A program made the position numbers and the translations under genes. Below, piece after piece: positions 35,403 through 45,027 of a DNA stretch of 64,000 nt. This stretch comes from Deltaproteobacteria bacterium (GTDB lineage: Bacteria > Myxococcota_A > Polyangia > Polyangiales > JADJMO01). Positions within the stretch are counted from its first letter, which is position 1; every line of letters begins with the position of its first letter. The notes beneath the pieces were generated by a model that had not been told where the DNA came from, ran no database searches, and saw only the letters and a program-made list of their open reading frames with translations. Location: assembly GCA_016182965.1 (NCBI GenBank), contig JACPFM010000026.1, forward strand, positions 94,190 through 158,189, given 5' to 3'.

Positions 35403-37058
35403 TCACTCGTAGGGGTTCTTGATCGTCTCTTTCTTCTTCTTCGGGCCGTCCCACAGCGGAATGCCGGCGTTCATCGGGATGGGCGCAGCGCCAGACGACG
35501 GCGTCTTCTCGCTCTTCGCCTTCCCGGTGTTCTCGCCGACCGTCGCCTTCGCGCGCGCCTCCTTCGCCTCCGACCGACCGGGCGGCGCCGCGGCGAGCTG
35601 GACCTTCGCCTTCTGCTTGGTCGGAGCGGCGACCACGACGGACGCCGGCTGCGCCGCGCCGACGGCCGGGTTCGGGGTGGGTCCGGCGACGACGGGCTCC
35701 GAAGCTGGACGCGCTCCGGCTTGGTCCGCGGGCGGTCGGGCGGCCGCGTGCGCCGCGGGGAGCTTGCCGATCGCGAGGCCGATGCGACGGAGCCGAGGGT
35801 CCTCGCGCGACGCCACCAGCGCCACCACGAACGCGGCGCACACGGCGGCGGCGGCCGCCGCCCGGCCCCGCCACGGCGAGGGCCGGAAATCGACGAAAGG
35901 GTCGGCAGGCGTCGGCGTCAGGTAGATGCTTCGCGGGACCGTCGGCGGGATCTCCTGATCGCCGGGCAGCAGCGGGATCGAGTACGGCTGCTCGGCGTCG
36001 TCTTCCTCCTCGCCCTCCGGCTCGCGATACGCGTCCTCCGTCGCCGGCAGCGCGATGGGCACCTTGCAGGGCGCGCCGACGCCGGTCGGCTCGGCCCGCT
36101 GAACGAACGCCGGCGGCAGGGACGACGCACGCGAGGGCGCGACGCCGGGGATGGTGGGCCAGTGATCGATCACGCCGTAGCGATCCGCGTCGAGGTACGC
36201 GTCCGGCACGCGCGCCATGCGCTCGAGCGCGCTCCAGCCCCCTACCGCGATCGACGCCGCGCAGCGGGCGCGATCCGCGAGCCGCGCCGCGTCAGGGCGA
36301 TCGCCGCGCGAGGCCGACAGACAGGCCGCGGCGACGCGCCGGACGCGCTCGTCGGCGATCAGCGCCTCCAGGGCCTCGCCGAGCCGGCGCGCCTGCGCGA
36401 CGAAGGCCACCTCGCTCTGCGCCGACAGCGGCGGCCGACCGCTGACGCAGCGTACGAGCAGGACCCCGAGCGCCCAGATGTCGAGGCTCGGGTCGACGCG
36501 GCGATCGCCGGCGACCACCGTGGGGCATCGGTACGGATCGAGCGGGAGCGGCGCGGTGGCCGCGAGCCAGCGCCCGCGCCCGAAATCGACGAGCTTCGCG
36601 GTGATCGTCCCGTCGTTCTCGCGGTGGAGGATGATCGACCGGGGATCGATCGCCTGATGGACGATCCCGCGCGCGTGCGCCTCGGCGAGCGCCTCCGCGA
36701 GGTCGGCGCAGAGCTGCAGCGCGGCGCCGACCGGCAGCGTGCCGCGGCGGTCGAGCAGATCCATGAGGGTCTCGCCCACGAGGAGCTCCGACGCGATCCA
36801 CACCGGCGAAGCCGCGTCGTCCCCGGTGCGCCCCACCCCGAGGACCTGCGCGACGTTCCGATGGCGCAGCGCGCGCGTCGCCCGCAGCTCCTCGAACCAG
36901 GCCTCGGCCTCGCTCGTCGGCGGTCCGACCACGCGTATGGCGATCGGCCGGGTCGGGACGCGATCGGCGCCGCGCCACAGCTCTCCGAATCGACCGCGCG
37001 AGAGCCGGTTCACCAGCCGAAACCGCTCGCCGAGCAAGAGCCCCGTCTCCAACCCCAT
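35403..37058 (-). CDS. Protein kinase-like membrane protein, predicted pseudokinase
   Basis: A 551-residue protein with a eukaryotic-type kinase fold at the N-terminus (about 12-265): LSRGRFGELW replaces the Gly-rich loop, VWIASELLVGETLMDLL is the hinge region and LVDFGRGRW keeps DFG (Asp158). However, the ATP-anchoring Lys is Arg42 (IAIRVVG), and the catalytic HRDLKPxN is HQAIDPRSI, so the catalytic Asp is Ala136 and the Lys and Asn are also lost. It should not phosphorylate. A disordered acidic region, one transmembrane segment (AAAAAVCAAFVVALVA, about 430-446) and a Pro/Ala/Lys-rich outside tail follow. The start at 37058 begins the kinase fold. It is divergent from an intact kinase gene. 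Confidence 0.85.
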   Translation of the reverse strand: MGLETGLLLGERFRLVNRLSRGRFGELWRGADRVPTRPIAIRVVGPPTSEAEAWFEELRATRALRHRNVAQVLGVGRTGDDAASPVWIASELLVGETLMDLLDRRGTLPVGAALQLCADLAEALAEAHARGIVHQAIDPRSIILHRENDGTITAKLVDFGRGRWLAATAPLPLDPYRCPTVVAGDRRVDPSLDIWALGVLLVRCVSGRPPLSAQSEVAFVAQARRLGEALEALIADERVRRVAAACLSASRGDRPDAARLADRARCAASIAVGGWSALERMARVPDAYLDADRYGVIDHWPTIPGVAPSRASSLPPAFVQRAEPTGVGAPCKVPIALPATEDAYREPEGEEEDDAEQPYSIPLLPGDQEIPPTVPRSIYLTPTPADPFVDFRPSPWRGRAAAAAAVCAAFVVALVASREDPRLRRIGLAIGKLPAAHAAARPPADQAGARPASEPVVAGPTPNPAVGAAQPASVVVAAPTKQKAKVQLAAAPPGRSEAKEARAKATVGENTGKAKSEKTPSSGAAPIPMNAGIPLWDGPKKKKETIKNPYE

Positions 37059-37290
37059 GCTGTCCCCCTTTCGCCCGAGACCGTGCGGCAGCCCCCTTTG
37101 CAACGTTCGTGCGGGTCTGCGCGGATCGGTCGAGGCGCGCACGCCGAAGACGCGACACGGGAGCAGGTCTCCGCGCGTTCTCCGACCTCCCGGGGAGGCG
37201 CGGACCCCCGGCGAGAGGGCCGACGAGAAGAGCGATCGGCTGCCGCGCAGAACTCTCCCCCCGAGGCCGCGCAGCGCTATTCTCCGTGCG

Positions 37291-38808
37291 ATGGCCGATC
37301 GTGCAGCTCCGGGCGCGCCGCGTGGGCGGCCCGATCCGCTGATCGGCACCGTCGTCGCCGGGCGCTTCCGCATCGAGGCGCGCATCGCGTCGGGCGGCAT
37401 GGGCACCGTCTACCGCGCCGAGCAGCTCGGGCTCGACCGCAAGGTCGCCCTCAAGCTCCTGCACGCCGACGCGCTCGAGGGGACCGAGGACTCCGAGGCG
37501 AACGACGATCTCGCCGTCCTCGAGAAGCGCTTCTCGCGCGAGGCGGCGATCCTCGCCAAGCTCTCGCACCCGAACGTGGTCACCGTCTTCGACTACGGCC
37601 GCATCGACGACGCCGAGGCCTGGGCGCGGCCGCGGTTCTACATGGTGATGGAGCTGCTCGGCGGCGAGACGCTGCAGGACCGCCTGCAGAAGCGCCGCTC
37701 GCTGACGATCGACGAGACGCTGCACCTCGGCCGGCAGATCGCGCGCGGCCTGCGCGAGGCGCACGCGCTCGGCGTGGTCCACCGCGATCTGAAGCCCGCG
37801 AACGTGATGATCGTGCGCGATCGCGACGGCGAGGAGATCGCCAAGCTCCTCGATTTCGGCATCGGCAAGGTCCTCGATCGCGACTCGTTGCAGAGCACCG
37901 CCGATCCCGAGGCGGAGCTCACGCAGGAGGGTCGCTTCGTCGGCTCTCCCATGTACATGTCACCCGAGCAGATCGCGCACGGTCACGTCGACGCCCGGAC
38001 CGACGTCTACACGCTCGGCGTCGTCCTGTACCGCTGCCTCGCCGGCGTGCACCCCTTCCACCGCGACAACACCACGCTGGTGATGCTCGCCCACCTGCAC
38101 GACAAGCCGATCCCGCTGCGCGAGCGGGTGCCGGAGGTCCCTGCCTGGCTCGGCGATCTCGTCGATCGCTGCATGCAGAAGGACCCTGCGCACAGGCCGG
38201 CGACGATGGACGAGGTCTATCGCGCGCTCACCGAGCAATCGCCGTCGTCCCCGCATCCCCACCCCACCCAGGCCCCAAGCCGCGCGCAGCTCGCGCCGTT
38301 CGTGAGCCTGCCCGCCTCCGAGGAGGGACCGACCATCGCCAGCGGGACGCACAGCTACCCGCTGCGGGTGCCGCCGACCGACACGTCGCCGCAGGCGCTC
38401 GCGGCGATGGGCACGGGGTCGTTCGATCGAGGGGCGAGCACCGGCTCGACGCTCGACTCTGCCGCGCCGCGAAGGCGCGCGATGTGGCCGGTGTTCACGG
38501 TGGCCGGCGTGCTCGTCGCGGGCGTCATCGTGGTGCTGCTCACGCGCACGCCCCCGCCCGAGAGCGCCAACGGCGCGGCGCCCACGCAGGCTGCGCCCTC
38601 CGCGTCGACGCCCGTCCCGAAGCCATCGCTCGGCGCGGAGCCGCTCGATCTCGAGGAGGTCGCCGCGCAGCCCTCTTCGAGCGCGAGCGCGAGCGCGCCG
38701 GCGCCGACCAAGCCGACGGCGACCAAGCCCGTCGCCAAGCCGCCGGGCAAGCCGACGACGAGCACGCCGGCCCCCTCCCCGCCGACCGACATCATCCTCA
38801 AACGCTGA
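37291..38808 (+). CDS. Eukaryotic-type Ser/Thr protein kinase, membrane-anchored
   Basis: A 505-residue active-looking kinase (PknB type). The Gly loop is IASGGMGTV (32-40), the ATP Lys is Lys55 (VALKLL), the catalytic loop HRDLKPANV lies near residue 163, LLDFGIGK near 188, the activation segment ends in GSPMYMSPEQ, and DVYTLGVVLY follows. A linker leads to one transmembrane helix (VFTVAGVLVAGVIVVLL, about 399-416) and a short Ala/Pro/Lys-rich periplasmic tail without sensor domain. The start at 37291 precedes the domain by 20 residues. The TPR-PEGA receptor gene begins 20 bp downstream, so both may be one operon. Confidence 0.93.
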   Translation: MADRAAPGAPRGRPDPLIGTVVAGRFRIEARIASGGMGTVYRAEQLGLDRKVALKLLHADALEGTEDSEANDDLAVLEKRFSREAAILAKLSHPNVVTVFDYGRIDDAEAWARPRFYMVMELLGGETLQDRLQKRRSLTIDETLHLGRQIARGLREAHALGVVHRDLKPANVMIVRDRDGEEIAKLLDFGIGKVLDRDSLQSTADPEAELTQEGRFVGSPMYMSPEQIAHGHVDARTDVYTLGVVLYRCLAGVHPFHRDNTTLVMLAHLHDKPIPLRERVPEVPAWLGDLVDRCMQKDPAHRPATMDEVYRALTEQSPSSPHPHPTQAPSRAQLAPFVSLPASEEGPTIASGTHSYPLRVPPTDTSPQALAAMGTGSFDRGASTGSTLDSAAPRRRAMWPVFTVAGVLVAGVIVVLLTRTPPPESANGAAPTQAAPSASTPVPKPSLGAEPLDLEEVAAQPSSSASASAPAPTKPTATKPVAKPPGKPTTSTPAPSPPTDIILKR

Positions 38809-38828
38809 ACCGGTGAGAACGCGGATCG

Positions 38829-41717
38829 ATGCGCCCCACCCCTCGCGCCGTCCTCTTCGCGCTGTCGCTGTCGGTCGCCTCGTTCCACGCACGTCACGCC
38901 GTCGCCGACGATCTCGCCGACGAGGCCGACGTGCAGTTCGAGCTCGGCGCGAAGAAGTACCAGGCGGGCGATTACCTCGGCGCCCTCGAGCACTTCCTCA
39001 CGAGCAACCGGCTCGTCCCCAACAAGAACGTCCTCTACAACATCGCCCGCTGTTACGAGCAGCTGCACCGCTTCCCCGACGCCTACCGCGCGTACGTGCG
39101 GGCGCTCGAGGCGGAGAGCGCACCCGATCGCAAGAAGGACCTCGAGATCGCGCTCGCGCGCATCGCGCCGAAGGTGGCGATCCTCGAGGTGGTCACCGAT
39201 CCGCCCGGCGCCACCGTGTATCTCGATCGCAAGGACCTCGGGCCGCGCGGCAGCACGCCGCGCAAGCTCGGGCTCGACAAGGGCAAGTACAAGGTCCTCG
39301 TGGAGCTGCCCGGCTACGAGCCGGCGGCGTCGAGCGAGGTCGAGCTCGAGATCGGGCAGACCCGGACGGTGAAGCTCGCGCTGCAGCCGATCCTCGCGAC
39401 GGTGAACGTCGCGGGCGACGCGGCCGGCGCGGCGGTCCGCCTCGACGCGGCCGAGGGGCCGGTGCTCTGCACCATCCCGTGCACCGTGAAGGTGCCGCCC
39501 GGCAAGCACGTGCTGCACGTCGCCAAGGAGGGCTTCAAGCGCGCCGAGATCCCCATCGACCCGCAGCCGAAGCAGACCCTGAACGTCGCGCCCAAGCTCG
39601 ACGTCGTCACCGGCGTGGTGGTGGTGAACGCCGACGTCCGCGACGCGCTCATCGAGGTCGACGGCAAGCCGTACGGCTTCACGCCCGCGGTCATCCAGGT
39701 GCCGGTCGGCAAGCACTCGATGACGGTCTCGCGGAGCGGCTTCAAGGCCGTCACCAGGCCCGTCGAGGTCCGCGAGGGCGATCAGGCGCGCGTCGACGCC
39801 ACGCTCACCGAGGTCTCCGAGGTCACCGCCGCGTCGCGCAGCGAGGAGGCCATCGAGGACGCGCCGAGCTCCGTCTCGATCGTGCCGGGCGCGGAGCTGC
39901 GCGGGATGGGCTACCCGACGATCGCCGAGGCGCTGCGCGGCGTGCGCGGCGTGTACCTGACCGACGACCGCCACTACACGACCCTCGGCTTCCGCGGATT
40001 CTCCCGCCCCGGCGACTACGGCAACCGCGTGCTGGTGCTGGTCGACGGACACCCGCTCAACGACAACTACGTCGGCTCCGGCTTCGTCGGCTTCGACGCG
40101 CGCACCGACATCGAGGACGTCGAGCGCATCGAGGTCGTGCGCGGCGCGGGATCGGTGCTGTACGGCACCGGCGCCTTCTTCGGCGTGGTGAACCTGGTCA
40201 CGCGCAGCCGCGGCATGCCGACCCGCGTCGAGGGCCAGGTCTCGACCGTCGAGGACGGCGTGGCGCGCGCGCGTGCGTCGGCCACCGTGCGCTTCTCGCC
40301 CGACGCCGGCGTGTGGACCAGCTTCGCTGCGGCACGCGGCTTCGGCCGCGACTTCTTCTTCCCCGAGCTCGCGCAGCCGGGCGGGTTCGACGGGTGGGTG
40401 CGGGGCCGCGACTCGTTCGACGCGGGGACGATCTCCGGCCGCGCCTGGTACAAGGCGCTGACCGCGCAGTGGTCGTTCCACGAGCGCACCAAGATGCTCC
40501 CCACGGGCGCGTTCGACGCGATCCCCGACAGCCCCGACAACCGCTTCATGGATCGGCGGTCGTTCCTGGAGCTGCGGTTCGAGCCGAAGCTCGGCGACGG
40601 CGTGCAGTCGTTCAGCCGCGCGCACGCGAACCTCTACGACTTCCGCGGCTCGCTCGCCTACGATCCGGCCGGCGGCGGCAAGGAGGTCGAGCGCTTCCGC
40701 GGGAACTGGTTCGGGTTCGAGCAGCGGTTCGCGTTCGAGGTCGCCAAGGTCCTCCGCGTCACCGTCGGCGGCGAGGCCATCCGGCACGCGCGCGCCTCGC
40801 TGCGCGTGACCAACGACACCGGCACGCAGCTCGAGGAGGACCGCCCGTTCACCGTCGGCGCCGGCTATCTGCTCGCCGATTGGACGCCGACCGCGCGCTT
40901 CAAGACCTCGGCCGGCGCGCGCCTCGACTGGTACTCGACGTTCGGCGCCTCACTCAACCCTCGCGTCGCGTTCATCGCCAAGCCGTGGCAGGACGGCGTC
41001 GCCAAGCTGATCGTCGGCAAGGCGTTCCGCGCGCCGAGCTTCTACGAGCTCTTCTACAGCTCGAGCACCCAACGCGCCTCGCCCACGCTCGGACCGGAGA
41101 ACGTCCTCTCCGGTGAGCTCGAGGTCTCCCACCGGTTCACCTCGACCCTCGTCGGCACGGTCGCCGGCTGGGTCAATCGCGTCGACAACCTCGTGGTGCA
41201 GCGCGGCAACCCGGCGGCCGGCGAGCCGGTCTACTACGACAACTCCGACAAGCGGGTCCTGGCGTACGGCGTCGACGCCGAGGTGCGGCGCGATTTCCGC
41301 GACGGCTGGATGATCGCCGGCAACTTCTCGGTGCAGAAGGCGCGCTACCTGTCGAACGACGACGGCGGATACCGCCGGCTGCCCAACTCGCCCGAGCTGC
41401 TCGGCGCGGTGCGCGGCGGCATCCCGATCGTGCCGCGCGCGCTCCTGCTCACGAGCCGCGTCACCTACGTCGGCCCGCGGTGGGATCGGTTCGAGCGCAA
41501 CGATCCGGGCGCCGAGCCGCAGGGGCAGACGGTCGCCGCGATCCTCTGGGACTTCGTGTTCACCGGCGAGGCCGAGCGCACCGGCATCCGCTGGGGCGTC
41601 GGCGTCTACAACGCGTTCGACTGGCGCTGGAAGGCGCCGGTGTCGCCGGAGTTCCGGCAGCGGTCGATCCTGCAGAACGGGCGGACGGTGTACGCGTCGC
41701 TGTCGGTGTCGTTCTGA
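38829..41717 (+). CDS. TonB-dependent receptor fused to N-terminal TPR and PEGA domains
   Basis: A 962-residue outer-membrane protein. After the signal (cleaved near HAVA-DD) comes a TPR-like region (about 30-110; FELGAKKYQAGDYLGALEHFL, LYNIARCYEQLHRFPDAYRAY), then three PEGA-like repeats (about 115-330; PPGATVYLDRKDLGPRGSTP, LCTIPCTVKVPPGKHVLHV, IEVDGKPYGFTPAVIQVPVGKHSM), then a plug (ALRGVRGVYLTDDR, VLVLVDGHPLNDN, IEVVRGAGSVLYGTGAFFGVVNLVTR) and a full barrel with AFRAPSFYELFY and a final aromatic strand YASLSVSF. TPR and PEGA are normally separate modules; here they replace the TonB-proximal N-terminal extension. The preceding kinase gene suggests linked regulation. Confidence 0.88.
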   Translation: MRPTPRAVLFALSLSVASFHARHAVADDLADEADVQFELGAKKYQAGDYLGALEHFLTSNRLVPNKNVLYNIARCYEQLHRFPDAYRAYVRALEAESAPDRKKDLEIALARIAPKVAILEVVTDPPGATVYLDRKDLGPRGSTPRKLGLDKGKYKVLVELPGYEPAASSEVELEIGQTRTVKLALQPILATVNVAGDAAGAAVRLDAAEGPVLCTIPCTVKVPPGKHVLHVAKEGFKRAEIPIDPQPKQTLNVAPKLDVVTGVVVVNADVRDALIEVDGKPYGFTPAVIQVPVGKHSMTVSRSGFKAVTRPVEVREGDQARVDATLTEVSEVTAASRSEEAIEDAPSSVSIVPGAELRGMGYPTIAEALRGVRGVYLTDDRHYTTLGFRGFSRPGDYGNRVLVLVDGHPLNDNYVGSGFVGFDARTDIEDVERIEVVRGAGSVLYGTGAFFGVVNLVTRSRGMPTRVEGQVSTVEDGVARARASATVRFSPDAGVWTSFAAARGFGRDFFFPELAQPGGFDGWVRGRDSFDAGTISGRAWYKALTAQWSFHERTKMLPTGAFDAIPDSPDNRFMDRRSFLELRFEPKLGDGVQSFSRAHANLYDFRGSLAYDPAGGGKEVERFRGNWFGFEQRFAFEVAKVLRVTVGGEAIRHARASLRVTNDTGTQLEEDRPFTVGAGYLLADWTPTARFKTSAGARLDWYSTFGASLNPRVAFIAKPWQDGVAKLIVGKAFRAPSFYELFYSSSTQRASPTLGPENVLSGELEVSHRFTSTLVGTVAGWVNRVDNLVVQRGNPAAGEPVYYDNSDKRVLAYGVDAEVRRDFRDGWMIAGNFSVQKARYLSNDDGGYRRLPNSPELLGAVRGGIPIVPRALLLTSRVTYVGPRWDRFERNDPGAEPQGQTVAAILWDFVFTGEAERTGIRWGVGVYNAFDWRWKAPVSPEFRQRSILQNGRTVYASLSVSF

Positions 41718-41956
41718 CGCCGAGGGGCGAAGGATGGCCGGGTCGAAGGTCTAGCGAGCACCGCCCTCTCACCCACCGAGCCGCGGCCGCGCGCGTCATG
41801 CAAGTCCCTCGAGCTGGCGCCCCTCCGCCGGCGGACCGCCGGCGGCCGCCGGCTACCGCCGCTGCGGCGTGACGGCACGACCGGGAGAAACCGCCTGGAT
41901 CTTGCGACGTCCGCGACGCCGACGGGCGCGCATGACCCTCGCCAAGACGCGCGGGC

Positions 41957-42893
41957 GTGACGACCTGCGCCTCCGCCGTCCAGCGCCGCGCCTACCGACG
42001 CCACCGCCCCGAGCAGACGGTGCTCCACGCGATCGTGCAACGTGCCTCGAAAGAGGGGACCGACGGCGACGCCGACGCCGACGCGCCGGCGGGCATGGGT
42101 CGAAGCTCCGTCGCGCTGCACGGGTTCAACCTCCACGCCGCCGTGCGCGTCGGCGCCGATGACGACGTGGCGCGCGAGCGCCTCGTGCGCTACTGCGCGA
42201 GGCCGCCCTTCGCCCTCGAGCGACTCAGCGTGCTGCCCGATGGCCGCATCGCCTACCGCATCAAGCAGTCCCGCAAGAACGCCACCCACCGCATCCTCTC
42301 GCCCATCGAGCTCCTCGCGCGAATCGCCGCGCTCATCCCCCCACCGCGCCACCCGTTCCTGCGCTATCACGGCGTCCTCGGCCCGAGCTCGAGGTGGCGC
42401 AGCCTCATCGTCCCGCGCGAGCCCGACGCCGACTCCGCCGACTCCACCGCGCGCACGACGCACGCCCCGCACGACCACGCGCATCGCACCCGCGACGTGG
42501 CCCCGCTGCTGCCCGCGACCCGAGCCCCCGACGCGAGGGCAAGCGCCTCGAGCCCGCGCCCGACGACTCCGTCGGCGTCCCCCGTCCCGCGTGCCCGCCC
42601 ACCGACTGCTTCGATCGTATCGATGGCACGTTCCCCCGCCACCGACACCGCGCGTCGCAGTCGTGCGGCCTTCGCCGTGCTCGCGCCAGCGCACCTCGCC
42701 CGCGTCGCCGCGACAGCGACGTGCAGGCGAGGACCAACCGGCTCGAGTGGAGCAAACTGCCGACGATCGATCGCATCCTCTTTCGCGAGGTCGAGCGCTG
42801 GATGCAGCGGAGCGCGGGCCCGTCCCGCGGCCGCGCCGGAGCAGTGACCTTCGTGCAGCGCTTCGGGCACGGTCGAGAACAAGCTCGCCGCCT
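41957..42893 (+). mobile_element. Degenerate IS91-family (Y2) transposase remnant
   Basis: From GTG 41957 a frame reads the usual N-terminus of IS91-like transposases (QRRAYRRHRPEQTVLHAIVQ), then jumps straight to the C-terminal domain (LHGFNLHAAVRVGADD, YCARPPFALERLSVLPDGRI, YRIKQSRKNATHRILSPIEL, PPPRHPFLRYHGVLGPSSRW). The middle, including the catalytic HUH/Tyr region, is missing. A separate in-frame piece at about 42731-42870 (FREVERWMQRS, GAVTFVQRFG) comes from that lost middle but lies downstream of the C-terminal piece, so the order is scrambled. It is certainly inactive. No clean ends were recognised. Confidence 0.7.
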
Positions 42894-42904
42894 CGCACAA
42901 CACC

Positions 42905-43572
42905 TGAAGCGAGTCGTCACCGTCGCCGACGTCGACGGCGCGCCCGGCGCCGGGCTGCTCTTCTCGGCGAACGACGCGTGAAACGGCGGCCAGCTCGACT
43001 GGAAGGCCCACTGCAGCTATCCCTATACGGATACAGGTAGCCACGGCGTGTTCGTGTTCGACGACGCCGGTGGCAAGTGGATGCCGACGCGGCGCATCTG
43101 GAACCAGCAGAGCTATCATGTCACGAACATCAAGGCAGACGCGACGCTCCCCAAGACCGAGGTCGCGAGCTCGAGCGCCGGAGGCTTCAACAACTACCGC
43201 GCGGCGGTCCAAGGCAAGGGCGAGGGCCTCGCGCCCGACCTGACCGTGAGCCTCGCGACGTCGCGGCACCTGTGCCCGGCGAGCTACGTGCTGCGCGCCA
43301 CCGTCCGCAACGTCGGCTCGGCGGGCGTCGGCGCTGGCATCCCGGTGCGCTTCTTCGCCGGCGCGCCCGGCACCGGCCCGCTGCTCGGCGAGGCGAAGAC
43401 GGCCAAGCCGCTCTTCCCCGGCTCGGCGGAATCCGTTGAGCTCACCGTGCCGGCCGCGTCCGGGAGCGGCTTCGGCGTCGACGTCGACGGCGGCGAGGGC
43501 GGTGCCGTCGCCGAGTGCAACGAGAAGAACAACGTCGCCTCGATCGGCGCGGTCTCGTGCGAAGATCAAGTG
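42905..43572 (+). pseudogene. C-terminal remnant of an FG-GAP/CARDB surface protein
   Basis: The frame reads VVTVADVDGAPGAGLLFSAND, an FG-GAP-like piece, a stop at 42979, and then GGQLDWKAHC ... WMPTRRIWNQQSYHVTNI. The last is a motif seen at the junction of FG-GAP repeats and a CARDB-like domain in myxobacterial surface proteins. The CARDB-like end runs to about 43560 (LRATVRNVGSAGVGAGIPVRFF; FGVDVDGGEGGAVAECNEKNN). There is no N-terminus, signal peptide or start, so this is a 3' fragment next to the IS91 remnant, probably left after insertion and deletion. Confidence 0.6.
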
Positions 43573-43579
43573 AGCGGCG

Positions 43580-43800
43580 AGGGCACCGACTCGAGACACG
43601 CGGAGCTCCAAACCTCCGGAAGAGCCGCCGGAGAGCGAGGAGATCGAGTGACTGCTCGGCCTCGTCGCGCGCGACCAAGCCGTCGGCTACGAGGTTGCGA
43701 ACGACGCGGCTCGTGAGCCCTTCGTTCAGCCCCGTACGTCGAAACAGCTCGCGCGTCGAGGGCCGGCCCGGGCGCTTGAACTTGTTGGGCCTGCCTTCGA
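43580..43800 (-). pseudogene. Winged-helix fragment of unknown origin
   Basis: The minus strand reads STRELFRRTGLNEGLTSRVV then RNLVADGLVARDEA, a typical winged-helix recognition helix plus wing, followed by SLDLLALRRLFRRFG. It has no start codon in a sensible place and its N-terminal side shifts frame near 43800. The look is of a MarR-like or AbiEi-type regulator head. I cannot assign it; it is listed because the HTH pattern is unlikely in a shadow frame. Confidence 0.3.
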
Positions 43801-43877
43801 CGGAGCGCCTCGGGGGCGCTCCAGTAATTCACGGCCGAGCTCGCTCGCGCCGTGTCATCTACCACGTTATGCTGTGA

Positions 43878-44396
43878 ATGGTGAGCACGGCGCGGCCACT
43901 CGACCTGATCGTCCAACGATCGACGTTGGAGCTGCTCGAGGCCATCGGTGTGCCCGCCGCTCCGAGGTTGGCGGGCCCCTCGCAGGCGCCGATGTCCGGG
44001 CAGTTCGCCGGGCTGGTTCGCTTCTCCGCGCCCGCGTTCCGCGGCGCGCTCTCGCTCACGGTTCCGACGAAAATTCTCGCGCGCACCGTGAGAGCGTCCG
44101 CGAACGAGGCAACCCTCCTCGACTGGCTTCGCGAGCTCACCAACCAGCTCATGGGGCGCCTGAAGAACAAGCTCGTTCGATATCAGCTGCTCGTTCGCGT
44201 GGCCGCGTCGACGTCGGGCTCGGCAGCGACGATGGAGACGCAGTTCCGCCCAATCAAGGGTTCCGAGCGCGTCTACATGTTCCGGACCATGACCGACGAC
44301 GTGGTCGTGCGGCTCCGCGGGGAGCTCGACGACAAGGCGCTCGTCTTCTCGAGCACGGCCGAGGTCATCGACGAGGGCGACGTGATCTTGTTCTGA
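43878..44396 (+). CDS. CheX-like protein (paralogue of 50778-51317)
   Basis: A 172-residue cytoplasmic protein. The core LDWLRELTNQLMGRLKNKLV (about 75-95) matches the E-x2-N-x2-x-G signature helix of CheC/CheX phosphatases that dephosphorylate CheY~P, flanked by strands as in CheX. It aligns with the second CheX-like protein of this locus, both in the helix and in the final ELDDKALVFSS ... DVILF / TILMF end. It precedes a broken response-regulator gene by 47 bp, which repeats the CheY-CheX pairing on the other side in reverse order. Confidence 0.7.
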   Translation: MVSTARPLDLIVQRSTLELLEAIGVPAAPRLAGPSQAPMSGQFAGLVRFSAPAFRGALSLTVPTKILARTVRASANEATLLDWLRELTNQLMGRLKNKLVRYQLLVRVAASTSGSAATMETQFRPIKGSERVYMFRTMTDDVVVRLRGELDDKALVFSSTAEVIDEGDVILF

Positions 44397-44443
44397 GCCG
44401 CTGCCCCCCTCAACTCCTCTCTCGCGGGGCCGTTAGATACGTC

Positions 44444-45027
44444 GTGGCCCGCCGCGTACTTCTCGTCGATCCCGTCCCGACCAGCCGGGACGCCCTCGCT
44501 TCTCGCCTCCGCGTCCGGGTTCGAGGTCACGACGGCGTCGGACGGCGCCGAGGGCGCTCATCTCGCGCTCGGCGATCCGCCCGCCGCCGTGGTGGCCGAC
44601 CTTTGGATGCCGAGCATCTCGGGCGTCCAGCTCTGCCGGCTGCTCAAGAACGAGCCGGCTACGGTCGACGTCCGGTCATCCTTCGCGGTGCGGAGGGACG
44701 ACGTCATCGATTCTGGGCCGAGCGCGCGGGCGCGATCGCCTACGTCGTCAAGGGGCGCATGGGCGATCTGGTTCGCGCCCTCGCACGCGCGACGGCGCAA
44801 CACGCCGACGGCGGCTTCTTCACCGTGCTCGCCGACGACGGCGCCGACGTGCGGGACCGGATCGCACCCACCTCGACGCCGCGCTCTTCGACTCGGTCAT
44901 CGCGTCCGAGCTGCGCAACCTCTCGGTGTGCGAGTCGTTCGAGCGCCTGTTCGATCGCTTCGCTCAGTTCGTCAGTTCGAGAACAGAGCGAGAGAGGCGG
45001 CTCCGCTCGTCTCCTCCTGACGACTGA
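44444..45027 (+). pseudogene. Response regulator with three frameshifts
   Basis: Pieces in three frames build one receiver-type protein: RRVLLVDPVPTSRDALASRL (GTG 44444), then GFEVTTASDGAEGAHLALGD and VVADLWMPSISGVQLCRLLK (phospho-Asp in VAD), then PVILRGAEGRRHRFW and AGAIAYVVKGRMGDLVRAL (Lys position), and last HLDAALFDSVIASELRNLSV. Frame changes lie near 44500, 44683 and 44868. The last stop falls inside heptamer repeats at about 45025. Three lesions in 580 bp argue for a real pseudogene more than for consensus errors. It would have been the partner of the CheX-like gene just upstream. Confidence 0.65.
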
